Of a stretch of DNA of 64,000 nucleotides, positions 27,933-37,527 are shown piece by piece. Each line of letters begins with the position of its first letter. Positions within the stretch are counted from its first letter, which is position 1. The notes beneath the pieces were generated by a model. The model ran no database searches. It worked only from the letters and a program-made list of their open reading frames with translations, and had not been told where the DNA came from. This stretch comes from Bacillota bacterium (GTDB lineage Bacteria > Bacillota > Clostridia > Acetivibrionales > DTU013): assembly GCA_023435745.1 (NCBI GenBank), contig JAEZMD010000009.1:62001-126000 (forward strand), read 5' to 3'. The translations under genes and the position numbers were made by a program.

Positions 27933-29507
27933 GTCCCAATCATCGGAAAGCCAATTCCTTAATAGCTGTGCAACAGAATCCGGTTTCTGCTTTACGAATT
28001 TGTCAATCTGTTTCTTGATCTCCGATCTTTCCTCTAATTCTATTTCGGGCAATGGATCTTCCTGATCAGGCACTACGAATTTCAGACCTCCCGAGGCGAC
28101 AGACTGCATCGTCTGTTCCATTTCCTGCTTTTTGCGAGGTAAGCCGATGATCAGCAGTCCGATAATCAATATCAGCATCAGCACAAAGAAACCATAGTCT
28201 TTAAAAAGCTCCCTGAACCTTTCAGCTGATGTAAGCTCTATAATCTCCTGCGGTGCAACCTTCAGCTTGCTCAGTGTTATATTGGTCACCGGAATGCCTG
28301 TGGCTGAACTGACCGCTGCTCTTGTCTGACCTAAAAATTCCTCGCTGAGTCCCGTATCATCGGCTACCTTGTTTCCATACCAAAAAGATATCGCAAGGCC
28401 AGATTCTTTCGCAATGAGCTTACCTGTGGCTTTCTCCTGCTCCCGCAGCGTTTCGTCATATCCGTAGTTGAACTCTTCATGCGTATTTGAATAATCCGAT
28501 CCTGAACCGGAGCCTATCGCATACGATGTAGCTCCTGTTTCCCCGGGGTTGGACTGTTGTCCGGGCTCCCCGCCTTCGGCGCCGTTTTTTACAATCTCTT
28601 CGCTGACACTGCTGCTGATTACCGCTCCCCCATCCATTCCCTGCGGATTTGTGATGGATTTTGTCTGTGATTTGTCCTTGTCAAAATCAAGTGTGACATT
28701 TGCAACGACCCGTAAAGTATCGAAATTCTCAAATTGTCCGCCGCTGAAATAATCAAGTACCTTTTGCTCCAGCTCGGCCTCTCTCTTCTGACGGAGCTCC
28801 TCCTGGCTGTTGACGGTGCTGATGGCGTCATCCCCTGAGGTCGCGTTAAGAATATTACTGTTATTGTCAACCACAGTAACATCATTGGGATCAAGGTTTT
28901 CAACACTCCTGGAAACCAGCAGAACTATACCCTGAACCTGTGAGCTTGTCAATGTCTTGTTTGGTCTGATTATAACAATGGCAGTAGGTTTTGGCGATTC
29001 GCCGCTTGCGTTAAGAAAGAGAGAAGTCTCAGGCGTTGCCAGCTTGACTGCAGCTTCATCGATATTATCCAACAATTCAATTTTTGTCTCCAGATCGGAA
29101 ATCTGCTGCCTTTCCCATATTTTTTCCTTGTCCTGTTGGGTCGTGGTAATCCCGATACTGGAAATGGCATCCTCGAAGGTAAAGCCTTCCTTCGGATAGC
29201 CGGACTGTGCCAGAAGAATCTGAGCGTTGTTATTGTCCTTAGAATTAATGACAATAGAAGTTCCATCGTTTTCAGCGGAATTCCATATGCCGTTTTCATT
29301 CAGGATATCTACCATTTCTCCGATTTGTTTCTGATCGGAATTAGTAAACAGAATCATGCGGTTCGGTCTGGTCAGCAGATAAATTGAGATGCTGATCGCA
29401 ACAACCACAATTGCTGAGGTTATATAAAGACGTGTTTTTTGAGATTTTTCAAGACTTTTCCAAAACTCCTTGAACTGTTCCAAATACTTCTTTAAAAAGT
29501 CCGGCAT
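27927..29507 (-). CDS. fliF: Flagellar MS-ring protein FliF
   Basis: 526 residues. A first transmembrane helix at about 29-45, the periplasmic-side YscJ/FliF ring-building domains (MVDILNENGIWNS, AQILLAQSGYPKEGFTFED), a Ser/Gly-rich loop near 310-345, a second transmembrane helix at about 435-455 and a C-terminal FliG-binding tail. It is the first structure built in the basal body. The stop codon lies inside a strong hairpin. Confidence 0.96.
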   Translation of the reverse strand: MPDFLKKYLEQFKEFWKSLEKSQKTRLYITSAIVVVAISISIYLLTRPNRMILFTNSDQKQIGEMVDILNENGIWNSAENDGTSIVINSKDNNNAQILLAQSGYPKEGFTFEDAISSIGITTTQQDKEKIWERQQISDLETKIELLDNIDEAAVKLATPETSLFLNASGESPKPTAIVIIRPNKTLTSSQVQGIVLLVSRSVENLDPNDVTVVDNNSNILNATSGDDAISTVNSQEELRQKREAELEQKVLDYFSGGQFENFDTLRVVANVTLDFDKDKSQTKSITNPQGMDGGAVISSSVSEEIVKNGAEGGEPGQQSNPGETGATSYAIGSGSGSDYSNTHEEFNYGYDETLREQEKATGKLIAKESGLAISFWYGNKVADDTGLSEEFLGQTRAAVSSATGIPVTNITLSKLKVAPQEIIELTSAERFRELFKDYGFFVLMLILIIGLLIIGLPRKKQEMEQTMQSVASGGLKFVVPDQEDPLPEIELEERSEIKKQIDKFVKQKPDSVAQLLRNWLSDDWDG

Positions 29508-29585
29508 GGCAACACCACCCTGTAAGAGTATTTCTCATTAGTAAACGGCCTCGTAAACTAAGCGAAAATAAATTTTAGCCGAGCC

Positions 29586-29906
29586 TTATATCGTCATCCT
29601 CATAATTTCCGAGTAAGCATCCATTATCTTGTTCCTGATCTGCATCGTAAATTGTAATGCAATATCGGCCTTTTCCGCCATAAGCGCAACCTGATGTATG
29701 TTGTCGGTCTCTCCGGCGGCAAAAGCGTCGGACAGGTTTTGCGACTGTATCAGCAGATCATTGGTCGAGTTTAGCGCCTTTTTCAGATAATCAGAAAAAG
29801 GTACTGTCACTCCGGCCATGGTACTATCCTTTTCAAGTTCAGTAAAAATGGAACGCGTAGGCGCAAGTGATCCAACTGTTCCGATCTTGTCAATGGCCAA
29901 GCTCAT
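29586..29906 (-). CDS. fliE: Flagellar hook-basal body adaptor FliE
   Basis: 106 residues, all helical, with the FliE C-terminal motif DNIHQVALMAEKADIALQFTMQIRNKIMDAYSEIMRM. It links the MS ring to the proximal rod. It lies in the expected flgB-flgC-fliE-fliF order, 75 bases after flgC and 78 bases before fliF. Confidence 0.95.
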   Translation of the reverse strand: MSLAIDKIGTVGSLAPTRSIFTELEKDSTMAGVTVPFSDYLKKALNSTNDLLIQSQNLSDAFAAGETDNIHQVALMAEKADIALQFTMQIRNKIMDAYSEIMRMTI

Positions 29907-29981
29907 ACACCACCTTTTCTTCCAGTTCTGTATTTCGCATTTCTGTTTTATCGTGCGTTCATTTTCTTAGCTCTGCAAAAT

Positions 29982-30425
29982 TTATGTGCCTATTTCCAAT
30001 GCCTTCAGCGCCATACTTTTTGTCGTATTGATCGAGGTGACATTGGCTTCATAAGCCCTGGTTGCCGAAATCATATTCACCATTTCAGTGATAGTATCTA
30101 CATTGGGCATAGCCACATAGCCCTCTTCATCCGCATCCGGATGACCGGGATCGTATACTCTCTTAAAATCACTGTCATCCTCAACGACAGCAGCAACCTT
30201 GACTCCTTTTCCGACATACCGTTCCCTGCTGCTGGCCGAGAGATATTCCGAAAAAGGAGTCCCCTGCGATCTTTCCTGAAAAACAACCAGTCTTCTTCTG
30301 TAAGGAGTTCCATCCTCAGTCCTGGTTGTATTGGCATTGGCAATATTCTGTGAAATCGTATCCATGCGGAGTCTTTGCGCGGTGAGCGCAGACGCGCCAA
30401 TATCAAGCGCTCCGAAATATCCCAT
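29982..30425 (-). CDS. flgC: Flagellar proximal rod protein FlgC
   Basis: 147 residues with the N-terminal rod motif ALDIGASALTAQRLRMDTISQNIANANTT and C-terminal NVDTITEMVNMISATRAYEANVTSINTTKSMALKALEIG. It polymerises with FlgB as the proximal rod. It starts six bases after the flgB stop. Confidence 0.96.
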   Translation of the reverse strand: MGYFGALDIGASALTAQRLRMDTISQNIANANTTRTEDGTPYRRRLVVFQERSQGTPFSEYLSASSRERYVGKGVKVAAVVEDDSDFKRVYDPGHPDADEEGYVAMPNVDTITEMVNMISATRAYEANVTSINTTKSMALKALEIGT

Positions 30426-30431
30426 TCAAGA

Positions 30432-30842
30432 TTACCTCCCTTCCTTGATGACTGACCTCAATCTTGTATATTCTTTATTAACGCTTTGAACCAGCGTATT
30501 GTAACGAATATTGTTTTTGGCCAGATCTGCCATTTCGGTTTCTATATCAACATTGTTTCCGTCAAGCCTCGTGCTTAGATTCTCATACTTTTGGGTCACT
30601 CTGATACTTACTTTATCAGCATCATTTTTTCCTATCGGTATATGCCTGCTGTCTGTGGTATTCCCCTTGAAGCTGCCGGAATCCATCACATTGTCCAGAT
30701 ATTCTTCAAAGGCCACCGTGCTCTTTTTATAACCCGGCGTATCAACATTGGCAATGTTCTGAGCAATGACTTCATTACGAAGCCATGCGGCATCGAGTGT
30801 CTTCTCACGCAATTTTATATGGCCTGTCAGCTTTTCAAACAT
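30432..30842 (-). CDS. flgB: Flagellar proximal rod protein FlgB
   Basis: 136 residues with the rod motif TLDAAWLRNEVIAQNIANVDTPGYKKSTVAFEEYL and a C-terminal NNVDIETEMADLAKNNIRYNTLVQSVNKEYTRLRSVI. It is the first gene of the flagellar operon. An AAGGAGG site lies seven bases before the ATG, and the promoter is about 140 bases upstream. Confidence 0.96.
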   Translation of the reverse strand: MFEKLTGHIKLREKTLDAAWLRNEVIAQNIANVDTPGYKKSTVAFEEYLDNVMDSGSFKGNTTDSRHIPIGKNDADKVSIRVTQKYENLSTRLDGNNVDIETEMADLAKNNIRYNTLVQSVNKEYTRLRSVIKEGR

Positions 30843-30983
30843 TCAAATGCCTCCTTCTCCAAACGATTAAGCACACTTAATAACGTACTCATCATCTATT
30901 TCGACACATCAACCCACTTTACTTTAGGGGTATGTTGTAGTGGCAACCTGAGCGAATACATAATATTCCATAATGATGCTATA

Positions 30984-31012
30984 ATTTTAACACATAAGGC
31001 CAATAATTACAA
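30984..31012 (-). promoter_or_regulatory. Sigma-A-type promoter of the flagellar operon
   Basis: TTGTAA and TAAAAT are separated by 17 bases. Transcription should start near 30977, leaving a leader of about 135 bases before flgB. A Spo0A-box-like TGTCGAA (minus strand, 30906-30900) lies in this leader. No sigma-28 or sigma-54 motif was seen here. Confidence 0.55.
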
Positions 31013-31110
31013 CAACATAATGTATCTAATCGTTTTTTATGACAATATATTGTGGCATTTTGGGAATTTTTTCATGGTTTTTTGAGATGATTTTGCTTTA
31101 TAACGCCCTG

Positions 31111-32400
31111 TTACATTGTAATTTTGTCAATGTGTTCCAACGCGTTTTGTGCCATAAATTGAATTCGTTCTTTTTTTGATTTAAATTTTCTGTCCGGCGA
31201 TTTGATAAGGCCGAAGCTGGCATTCATTGGCTGAAATTTTCCCGCGGCATTGCCGGACACATAAGCTGCAAGCGAGCCAATGGCTGTTTGAGCCGGAAAT
31301 AACAGCAAGTCCTGCCCCAAACACACTCTGGCGGCATTGATGCCGGCAACAAGTCCCGAGGAGGCCGACTCCATATACCCTTCCACGCCGGTGATCTGAC
31401 CGGCGAAAAAGACATCCGGTCTTGAAATCAGCCGGTATGCTCCATCCAGCAATACGGGAGAGTTAATATATGTATTTCTGTGCATCACGCCATACCTAAC
31501 AAATTCCGCGTTTTCCAGCCCCGGTATCATCCCGAAGACTCTCTTCTGCTCCGGCCAGCGCAAATGAGTCTGGAACCCTACTATATTATAAAGAGTGCCT
31601 TCCTTATTGTCCTGCCGCAGCTGCACAACCGCATAGGGCTCTTTCCCTGTGTGCGGGTCAGTAAGTCCGACAGGTTTTAGCGGTCCGAATCGAAGAGTGT
31701 CTGTCCCATTGTGCGCCATACTTTCTACGGGCATGCACCCGCTGAAAAGGACGGTTTTTTCAAATACCCTGGTCGGAACGGTTTCGGCGCTTACAAGCTC
31801 ATGATAAAATTCAGCATATTTTCTCTGATCCATCGGACAGTTGATATAGTCGTCCGAACCTTTCCCGTAGCGGGATGCACGGAAAGCTTTTTCCATATTA
31901 ATGGACTCATAAGTAACAATTGGAGCCGCCGCATCATAAAAATAAAGGCTGTCTTTTCCGGTAATTCTGGAAATACAATCCGATAAAGCCTCCGAGGTTA
32001 AAGGTCCGGTCGCGATAATTGTTATGCCGTCCTCCGGAAGCTCGGCGACCTCCTGTGTGATGATGGTAATATTAGGATGTCTTTGAAGCTCTTGTGTCAC
32101 AGCTTCGGAAAAGCCTGTCCTGTCTACGGCCAAAGCGCCGCCTGCAGGCAGCCTGGTAGCATCCGCGCAGCGCATGATCAACGAATCCATGCGCCTCATT
32201 TCTTCCTTCAGCAGACCGACCGCGTTTTCGATTTTGTCCGAGCGCAGTGAATTGCTGCAGACAAGCTCCGCATAAGTCTTCAGGTTATGCGCCGGAGAAT
32301 ATTTCAACGGCTTCATTTCATAAAGTCTTACCTTTATTCCCCGTTTTGCCGCCTGCCAGGCTGCTTCACAGCCCGCAAGGCCTGCCCCGATGATATTGAT
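31111..32400 (-). CDS. trmFO: tRNA uracil-54 C5-methyltransferase TrmFO (folate/FAD-dependent), non-canonical start
   Basis: About 429 residues if translation starts at an ATC codon that follows GGGGAG by nine bases; the usual length is about 435. The FAD-binding motif IIGAGLAGCEAAWQ, the YEMKPLKYSPAH segment, AELVCSNSLRS and the C-terminal GVEGYMESASSGLVAGINAAR are all present. The first canonical start is an ATG at the Met of YEMKP, which would delete the FAD motif, and no ATG/GTG/TTG/CTG lies between that and an in-frame stop upstream. The enzyme makes ribothymidine-54 in tRNA. It is 17 bases after topA. Confidence 0.92.
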   Translation of the reverse strand: MNIIGAGLAGCEAAWQAAKRGIKVRLYEMKPLKYSPAHNLKTYAELVCSNSLRSDKIENAVGLLKEEMRRMDSLIMRCADATRLPAGGALAVDRTGFSEAVTQELQRHPNITIITQEVAELPEDGITIIATGPLTSEALSDCISRITGKDSLYFYDAAAPIVTYESINMEKAFRASRYGKGSDDYINCPMDQRKYAEFYHELVSAETVPTRVFEKTVLFSGCMPVESMAHNGTDTLRFGPLKPVGLTDPHTGKEPYAVVQLRQDNKEGTLYNIVGFQTHLRWPEQKRVFGMIPGLENAEFVRYGVMHRNTYINSPVLLDGAYRLISRPDVFFAGQITGVEGYMESASSGLVAGINAARVCLGQDLLLFPAQTAIGSLAAYVSGNAAGKFQPMNASFGLIKSPDRKFKSKKERIQFMAQNALEHIDKITM

Positions 32401-32417
32401 ATGCTGAAGCTCCCCGC

Positions 32418-34505
32418 CTATTCCCTGTCACCCTCTTTGACAAAATTACAGTTATCGTTACTGCATTTAAGCGTTACTTTTTTACCTGAATATTTTTTCA
32501 CCAGAAAGTTCCCGCAATTGGGGCAACTCTCGCCCGACGGCATATCCCATGTCATAAAACCGCATGTGGGATTGTTTTCGCAGCCAAGATACTTTCTTCC
32601 TTTTCTTGTTTTCTTGATCAGCACCTTGCCGCCGCATTTGGGACAACTCACGCCGGCCTCTTCAAGAATCGGCCTGGCATTCCTGCATTCGGGAAATCCC
32701 GGGCACGCCAGGAATTTTCCGAACCGCCCGTTTTTGATCACCATAAAGCGTCCGCATTTTTCGCACTTGATGTCTGTAACTTCGTCAGGAATCTCGATCT
32801 GACCGATCTTTGATTCCGCTTCATTAAGCGTCTTGGCAAAAGGACCGTAGAAATCCTTCATCAGATCCTTCCAGCTTTTCGAGCCCTCCTCCACGTCATC
32901 CAGCTTTTTCTCCATCTGCGCTGTAAACTGAACATCAACGATATCCTCAAAGTTATTCTTCATCAAATCGTTGACTATTCTGCCCAGCTCCGTTGGCAAA
33001 AGGAATTTTTTTTCTTTTTCCACATATCCGCGCGCAAGAATGGTCGTAATGATGGGAGCATAAGTACTTGGCCTGCCTATCGCCTTTTCTTCAAGCACCT
33101 TGACCAGCGTCGCTTCTGTATAACGAAGAGGCGGCTGGGTAAAATGCTGCTTATCTTCAAGCTTCTTCAAGTCCAGCTGCTCCTCTTCCGTAAGCGTCGG
33201 AATTGAAACCTCTCCATCTTCAGACTCTTCATCCCTGCCCTCGGTATAAACGGCAATAAAGCCCGGGAATTTTACCTTGGAACCGTTCGACTTGAAAAGC
33301 AGCTTTCCGGCCATAATATCGGCTGCTACCGTATCATATATTGCGGAGGACATCTGGCTGGCAAGAAATCTGGACCATATCAGCTTGTAAAGCTTGAACT
33401 GGTCATTACTCAATGAACCTTTTACACTGTCCGGATCCATATCCACATAGGTTGGTCTGATTGCTTCATGAGCATCCTGGGAAGCGGATTTATTCTTAAA
33501 GCTGCGCGACTCCTCCGGCACATATTTTGCTCCGTATTTTTCAGCGATATAGTTCTTTGCATCCTGCTGCGCTTCGGCCGATATCCTTGTTGAGTCGGTA
33601 CGGATATAGGTAACAAGTCCCAATGCGCCGTGGCCCTTGACCTCTACGCCTTCATACAGCTGCTGTGCTATAATCATGGTCTTCTTTGTGGGGAAGCCCA
33701 GCTTTCTTGCAGCCTCCTGCTGCAATGTGCTGGTAGTGAACGGCGGCGCAGGCGATTTTTTCTTCTCGGTCTTCTTCACCTTTTTAACGACAAACCTCTT
33801 CCCCTCGAGCTCTTTAAGAATGTCTTTAACCTGCGCCTCATTCGTAAGCTCGATCTTTTCCTCGGCTGTTCCATAAAATCTTGCGTCAAAGGCAGGTCCT
33901 GATTTCTTCTTTAAAAGACTTGCAATGACCGTCCAGTATTCCTGAGGTTCAAAACGCTCAATCTCTTCCTCTCTGTCGCATATCAGCCTTGCGGCGACAG
34001 ATTGCACACGACCCGCGCTAAGACCCTTTCTAATCTTCCGCCATAAAAGAGGGCTAATCTTGTAGCCTACGATCCTGTCAAGGATTCTTCTGGCCTGCTG
34101 TGCGTTTACCAGGTCCATGTCTATATTTCTTGGAGACTTGATCGCACTTTTTACAGCGTTTTTTGTTATTTCATTAAATGTGATCCTGCACTTTTCATTT
34201 TCGTTGATGTTGAGAAGATTTGCAAGATGCCAGGAGATCGCCTCTCCCTCACGGTCAGGGTCAGTCGCCAGAAAAACCTTTTTCGCAGCCTTCGCTTCCT
34301 TTTTCAGCTTGCTGATGACATCTCCCTTTCCACGGATTGTTATATATTTAGGTTCAAAATCATTATCTACATCCACACCGATCTGACTTTTGGGCAGATC
34401 TCTTACATGTCCGACTGATGCAACGATCTTGTACTCTCTGCCAAGGAACTTCCCTATGGTGTTTGCCTTCGCTGGTGATTCTACAATTACCAGATTGTTT
34501 GCCAT
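32418..34505 (-). CDS. topA: DNA topoisomerase I TopA
   Basis: 695 residues from MANNLVIVES; the ATG six codons earlier is rejected because GGAGG lies inside it. A TOPRIM domain carries the acidic metal motif TDPDREGEAI. The active-site Tyr300 lies in GLVTYIRTDSTRIS. Three C-terminal Cys4 zinc ribbons follow (CEKCGRF...CPGFPEC, CPKCGGK...CENNPTC, CPNCGNF...CSNDNC). It relaxes negative supercoils. It is upstream of and close to trmFO. Confidence 0.97.
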   Translation of the reverse strand: MANNLVIVESPAKANTIGKFLGREYKIVASVGHVRDLPKSQIGVDVDNDFEPKYITIRGKGDVISKLKKEAKAAKKVFLATDPDREGEAISWHLANLLNINENEKCRITFNEITKNAVKSAIKSPRNIDMDLVNAQQARRILDRIVGYKISPLLWRKIRKGLSAGRVQSVAARLICDREEEIERFEPQEYWTVIASLLKKKSGPAFDARFYGTAEEKIELTNEAQVKDILKELEGKRFVVKKVKKTEKKKSPAPPFTTSTLQQEAARKLGFPTKKTMIIAQQLYEGVEVKGHGALGLVTYIRTDSTRISAEAQQDAKNYIAEKYGAKYVPEESRSFKNKSASQDAHEAIRPTYVDMDPDSVKGSLSNDQFKLYKLIWSRFLASQMSSAIYDTVAADIMAGKLLFKSNGSKVKFPGFIAVYTEGRDEESEDGEVSIPTLTEEEQLDLKKLEDKQHFTQPPLRYTEATLVKVLEEKAIGRPSTYAPIITTILARGYVEKEKKFLLPTELGRIVNDLMKNNFEDIVDVQFTAQMEKKLDDVEEGSKSWKDLMKDFYGPFAKTLNEAESKIGQIEIPDEVTDIKCEKCGRFMVIKNGRFGKFLACPGFPECRNARPILEEAGVSCPKCGGKVLIKKTRKGRKYLGCENNPTCGFMTWDMPSGESCPNCGNFLVKKYSGKKVTLKCSNDNCNFVKEGDRE

Positions 34506-34545
34506 CCTGTCCTCCATCTTCATGCAATGTTTTAATTCAAATCAT

Positions 34546-34575
34546 ATATTACCACACTTTTAAATAAATCTGCAA
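34546..34575 (-). promoter_or_regulatory. Candidate sigma-A promoter of topA
   Basis: TTGCAG and TAATAT with an 18-base spacer, 40 bases before the topA ATG. Just upstream of the -35 are two copies of the perfect 10-base palindrome TTTTGCAAAA (34591-34600 and 34617-34626), which may be operator sites. Confidence 0.45.
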
Positions 34576-34688
34576 AAAATTGAACATATATTTTGCAAAA
34601 AGATCTAAGAAATACTTTTTGCAAAAGGTTGCAAATGTAATACAAGTGAAAAAAGCAGGGAACACAATTCTTTTTTCATTGTATATAA

Positions 34689-35786
34689 TTATTCCGATAG
34701 TTTAAAATATTTACCCGGCAGCTGCTCAACAAAGCCGCTCAACTCAAGCATGATCAACACTGAGGATGTCAGCTGGACACTGATACCGCAGTCCATGGCG
34801 ATTGCGTCGATATGAGCGGGTCCGTTCAGCAGCCTTTGCGCAATTGATTTTTCGTCGGCGCCCAATTTTATTTCAGGGATTCTCCTTTGACCATAAAAGC
34901 TTGAATCTTCATGTGGTTCTATTTTTAACTCTTCCAGGATATCTCCAGTGCCAACGATGATTTTAGCACCGTCTCTGATCAGTCTGTTCGTTCCTGTACT
35001 GTTGGCCGAATTGATATTTCCCGGCACAGCGAAGACATCACGTCCCTGTTCCAGCGCAAAATCCGCCGTAATCAGAGAGCCGCTTTTTTCATTAGCCTCT
35101 ACGATGGCAACTCCCTGCGACAGTCCGCTTATAATGCGGTTTCTTGCGGGAAAATGATACGGTACCGGCTTTATTCCCGGTAGGTATTCCGATATCACAG
35201 CACCCGATTCGCAAATTCTGCTCATCAGCTCCCGGTTTTCCGGCGGATATATGATGTCAACACCGCATCCAAGCACGGCAATAGTCTTCCCGCCGCCCTC
35301 CAACGCACCCCAATGGGATTTGGCGTCCACTCCCCGCGCCAATCCGCTCACAATTGTCACTCCGTGTTCGGCTAACTCCCGGGACAGCCTGCGGGCAACA
35401 TCCAACCCGTAGAAAGAAGCCTTTCTGGAACCAACGACCGCAACACACAGCGCGTCAGCCTCCAGCTTTCCTCTGACGTACAAGACCACCGGCGGATCGG
35501 CAATATATCTGAGTGCATGCGGATAATCGGTATCCTGTATAGTGACCACATCCGCATTGCATTGAAATATGCCCTCCAGAAGCCTGTCCGCATTATTCCT
35601 TGCCGCTTTATCAAGAAGAGAAGAAATCATCCCGGGTGTGCAGAATTTTGTGGCTCTCAACTCACTCTCTCCCGCTTCCCACAACAGGGCGGGATCCCCA
35701 AAATGCTTCAGCAGCCGGTTCTTTCTTCGAGGGGATATCTGAGTGAGTGAACTTAGCCATATCCAATATTTACGATTACTGACCAT
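34689..35786 (-). CDS. dprA: DNA-processing protein DprA (Smf)
   Basis: 365 residues: an N-terminal helical SAM-like domain, a Rossmann-like DNA-binding core (VVGSRKASFYGLDVARRLS, VSGLARGVDAKSHWGALEGGGKTIAVLGCGVDIIYPPEN, SEYLPG, RNRIISGLSQGVAIVEA), and a C-terminal winged-helix (DLA-like) domain. It protects incoming single-stranded DNA and loads RecA in transformation; it is also widespread in non-competent bacteria. AAGGAGG lies before the ATG. It is 52 bases after yifB. Confidence 0.95.
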   Translation of the reverse strand: MVSNRKYWIWLSSLTQISPRRKNRLLKHFGDPALLWEAGESELRATKFCTPGMISSLLDKAARNNADRLLEGIFQCNADVVTIQDTDYPHALRYIADPPVVLYVRGKLEADALCVAVVGSRKASFYGLDVARRLSRELAEHGVTIVSGLARGVDAKSHWGALEGGGKTIAVLGCGVDIIYPPENRELMSRICESGAVISEYLPGIKPVPYHFPARNRIISGLSQGVAIVEANEKSGSLITADFALEQGRDVFAVPGNINSANSTGTNRLIRDGAKIIVGTGDILEELKIEPHEDSSFYGQRRIPEIKLGADEKSIAQRLLNGPAHIDAIAMDCGISVQLTSSVLIMLELSGFVEQLPGKYFKLSE

Positions 35787-35838
35787 CCATGTCTACCTCC
35801 TTGATTTCCGGTCTCAGACGGGTCAACTCTCCGAGCCA

Positions 35839-37374
35839 TCACAGGTTCCAGACCTTTCTGTCCAGGCTTCTGTATTGAATTGCCTCTGCCAGATGCCAGG
35901 GTCTTATGTCACCGCTTTGTTCCATGTCGGCAATTGTCCTGGATACCTTCAGGATTCTTCCGTAAGCCCGGGCGCTGAGTCCCAGCTTCTCAAAGGCGCT
36001 GCGCATAATATCGCGGCACTTTTCATCCAATCTGCAGAATTTTTCAAGCATTCCCGGCTGGAGCTGTGAATTGGAATAGATTCTCATTCCCTTGTATCTG
36101 TCGAGCTGTATACGCCTTGCTGCCTCTACCCTTGCCCGCATCACCCCGGAGCTGTCGCCTGAGGCGCCGCTATCAAGTTCTTTGTATTTTACAGATGCTA
36201 CTTCTATGTGCAGGTCCAGGCGATCCATCAGAGGACCGGACAGCTTGCCGAGATATTGCTGTATTTGTCTGGGCGTACAGGTGCATTGACCGTCCGGATC
36301 CAGATATTTTCCGCATTTGCATGGATTGGCTGCGCAGATCAGGGTCGTTCTGGCAGGATAGGTCAGCGAGGCATTGACTCTGGAAATAGTGATGACGCCA
36401 TCCTCCAGCGGCTGCCTCAGCACTTCCAGCGACTTCTTGCTGAATTCGGGCAGCTCGTCCAGAAAAAGCACTCCATAATGAGCCAGGCTGATTTCACCGG
36501 GTTTTGGCATGGAACCGCCTCCCACCAGACCTGTATCGGAAATGGTGTGATGCGGGCTTCTGAAAGGCCTTGAATTCACCAGCGACATCCCTTGCGGCAG
36601 TATGCCTGCTATGCTATGGACCTTTGTCACCTCAAGCGCCTCTTCAAATGTCATGGACGGGAGAATAGACGGAAGTCTTCTGGCCAGCATTGTTTTACCG
36701 CAGCCCGGCGAACCGATCATTATACAGTTATGGCCGCCGGAGGCAGCAACCTCCAGCGCCCGCTTCACATTTTCCTGACCCCTGACATCGGCAAAATCCG
36801 TATCATACTCCACCCGCTCCGCCTTCAAATAATCCTCGGAATTTGCCAATGGCAATATTTCAGATTCACCGTTCAACACAGCAATTGTTTCTTTTAGATT
36901 TTTTACGGGAATAACTTTCAGATCCTTGACAACAGAGGCCTCTATGGCATTTTCCTGAGGTAAGAAAAGATAACGGAAGCCGTTTGCGCGGGCGCATACG
37001 GCTATAGGTAAAACGCCACGGACCGCTTTGATATCGCCGTCGAGGGACAGCTCGCCAATGAACATTGAGCGGTTGGCTATGGTATGGTTGATGATCCCCA
37101 TCGATGCCAGAACGCCAAGCGCAATCGGCAGATCAAAGGAAGAACCTTCTTTCTTCAGGTTGGCCGGAGCCAGATTCATTGTGATCCTTCGAATGGGAAA
37201 TTCAATGCCGGTATTTTTAACAGCAGAACGGACTCTCTCTCTGGATTCACGGATTGCCGTGTCTCCGAGACCAACGATATCAAAGGAAGGAATTCCGCAG
37301 CCGATATCTGTTTCCACTTCGACTGCAAAGCCTTCGATGCCTAAAAGACCGCAGCCAATGATTTTCGAGTACAT
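35839..37374 (-). CDS. YifB/ComM family Mg-chelatase-like AAA+ ATPase
   Basis: 511 residues from MYSKIIGCG; a longer frame upstream lacks a ribosome site, whereas this ATG has AAAGGTTGTGGGG. An N-terminal ChlI-like (Lon-protease-type) domain is followed by an AAA+ core with Walker A GSPGCGKTMLARRLPSILP and Walker B LFLDELPEF, the Cys cluster CKCGKYLDPDGQCTC, and a C-terminal helical domain. ComM acts as a helicase for branch migration during natural transformation in Gram-negatives. Pairing with dprA is common across bacteria. Confidence 0.93.
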   Translation of the reverse strand: MYSKIIGCGLLGIEGFAVEVETDIGCGIPSFDIVGLGDTAIRESRERVRSAVKNTGIEFPIRRITMNLAPANLKKEGSSFDLPIALGVLASMGIINHTIANRSMFIGELSLDGDIKAVRGVLPIAVCARANGFRYLFLPQENAIEASVVKDLKVIPVKNLKETIAVLNGESEILPLANSEDYLKAERVEYDTDFADVRGQENVKRALEVAASGGHNCIMIGSPGCGKTMLARRLPSILPSMTFEEALEVTKVHSIAGILPQGMSLVNSRPFRSPHHTISDTGLVGGGSMPKPGEISLAHYGVLFLDELPEFSKKSLEVLRQPLEDGVITISRVNASLTYPARTTLICAANPCKCGKYLDPDGQCTCTPRQIQQYLGKLSGPLMDRLDLHIEVASVKYKELDSGASGDSSGVMRARVEAARRIQLDRYKGMRIYSNSQLQPGMLEKFCRLDEKCRDIMRSAFEKLGLSARAYGRILKVSRTIADMEQSGDIRPWHLAEAIQYRSLDRKVWNL

Positions 37375-37527
37375 ACCCCACAACCTTTCATTTACAGCAG
37401 CTGTATCTGAAAATAATGAGAACAATTAGCATATGCTGCTATGTATCCCATTTAATTCCAACACAATACTACTATAAATGACTGATTTTGTACATACCCA
37501 AAAATGATTTCTTTTTAAACAAGCTCC

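Noticed and set aside
30843..30980. Possible cyclic-di-GMP riboswitch in the flgB leader, and likewise before flp at 52136-52260
   Set aside because: The conserved GEMM sequence elements could not be found in either leader; only generic short stems are present.
31042..31053. Palindrome ACAATATATTGT resembling the core of an NrdR box
   Set aside because: Only one copy, flanks do not match the 16-base consensus, and no nrd gene is near; it lies between trmFO and flgB in AT-rich DNA.
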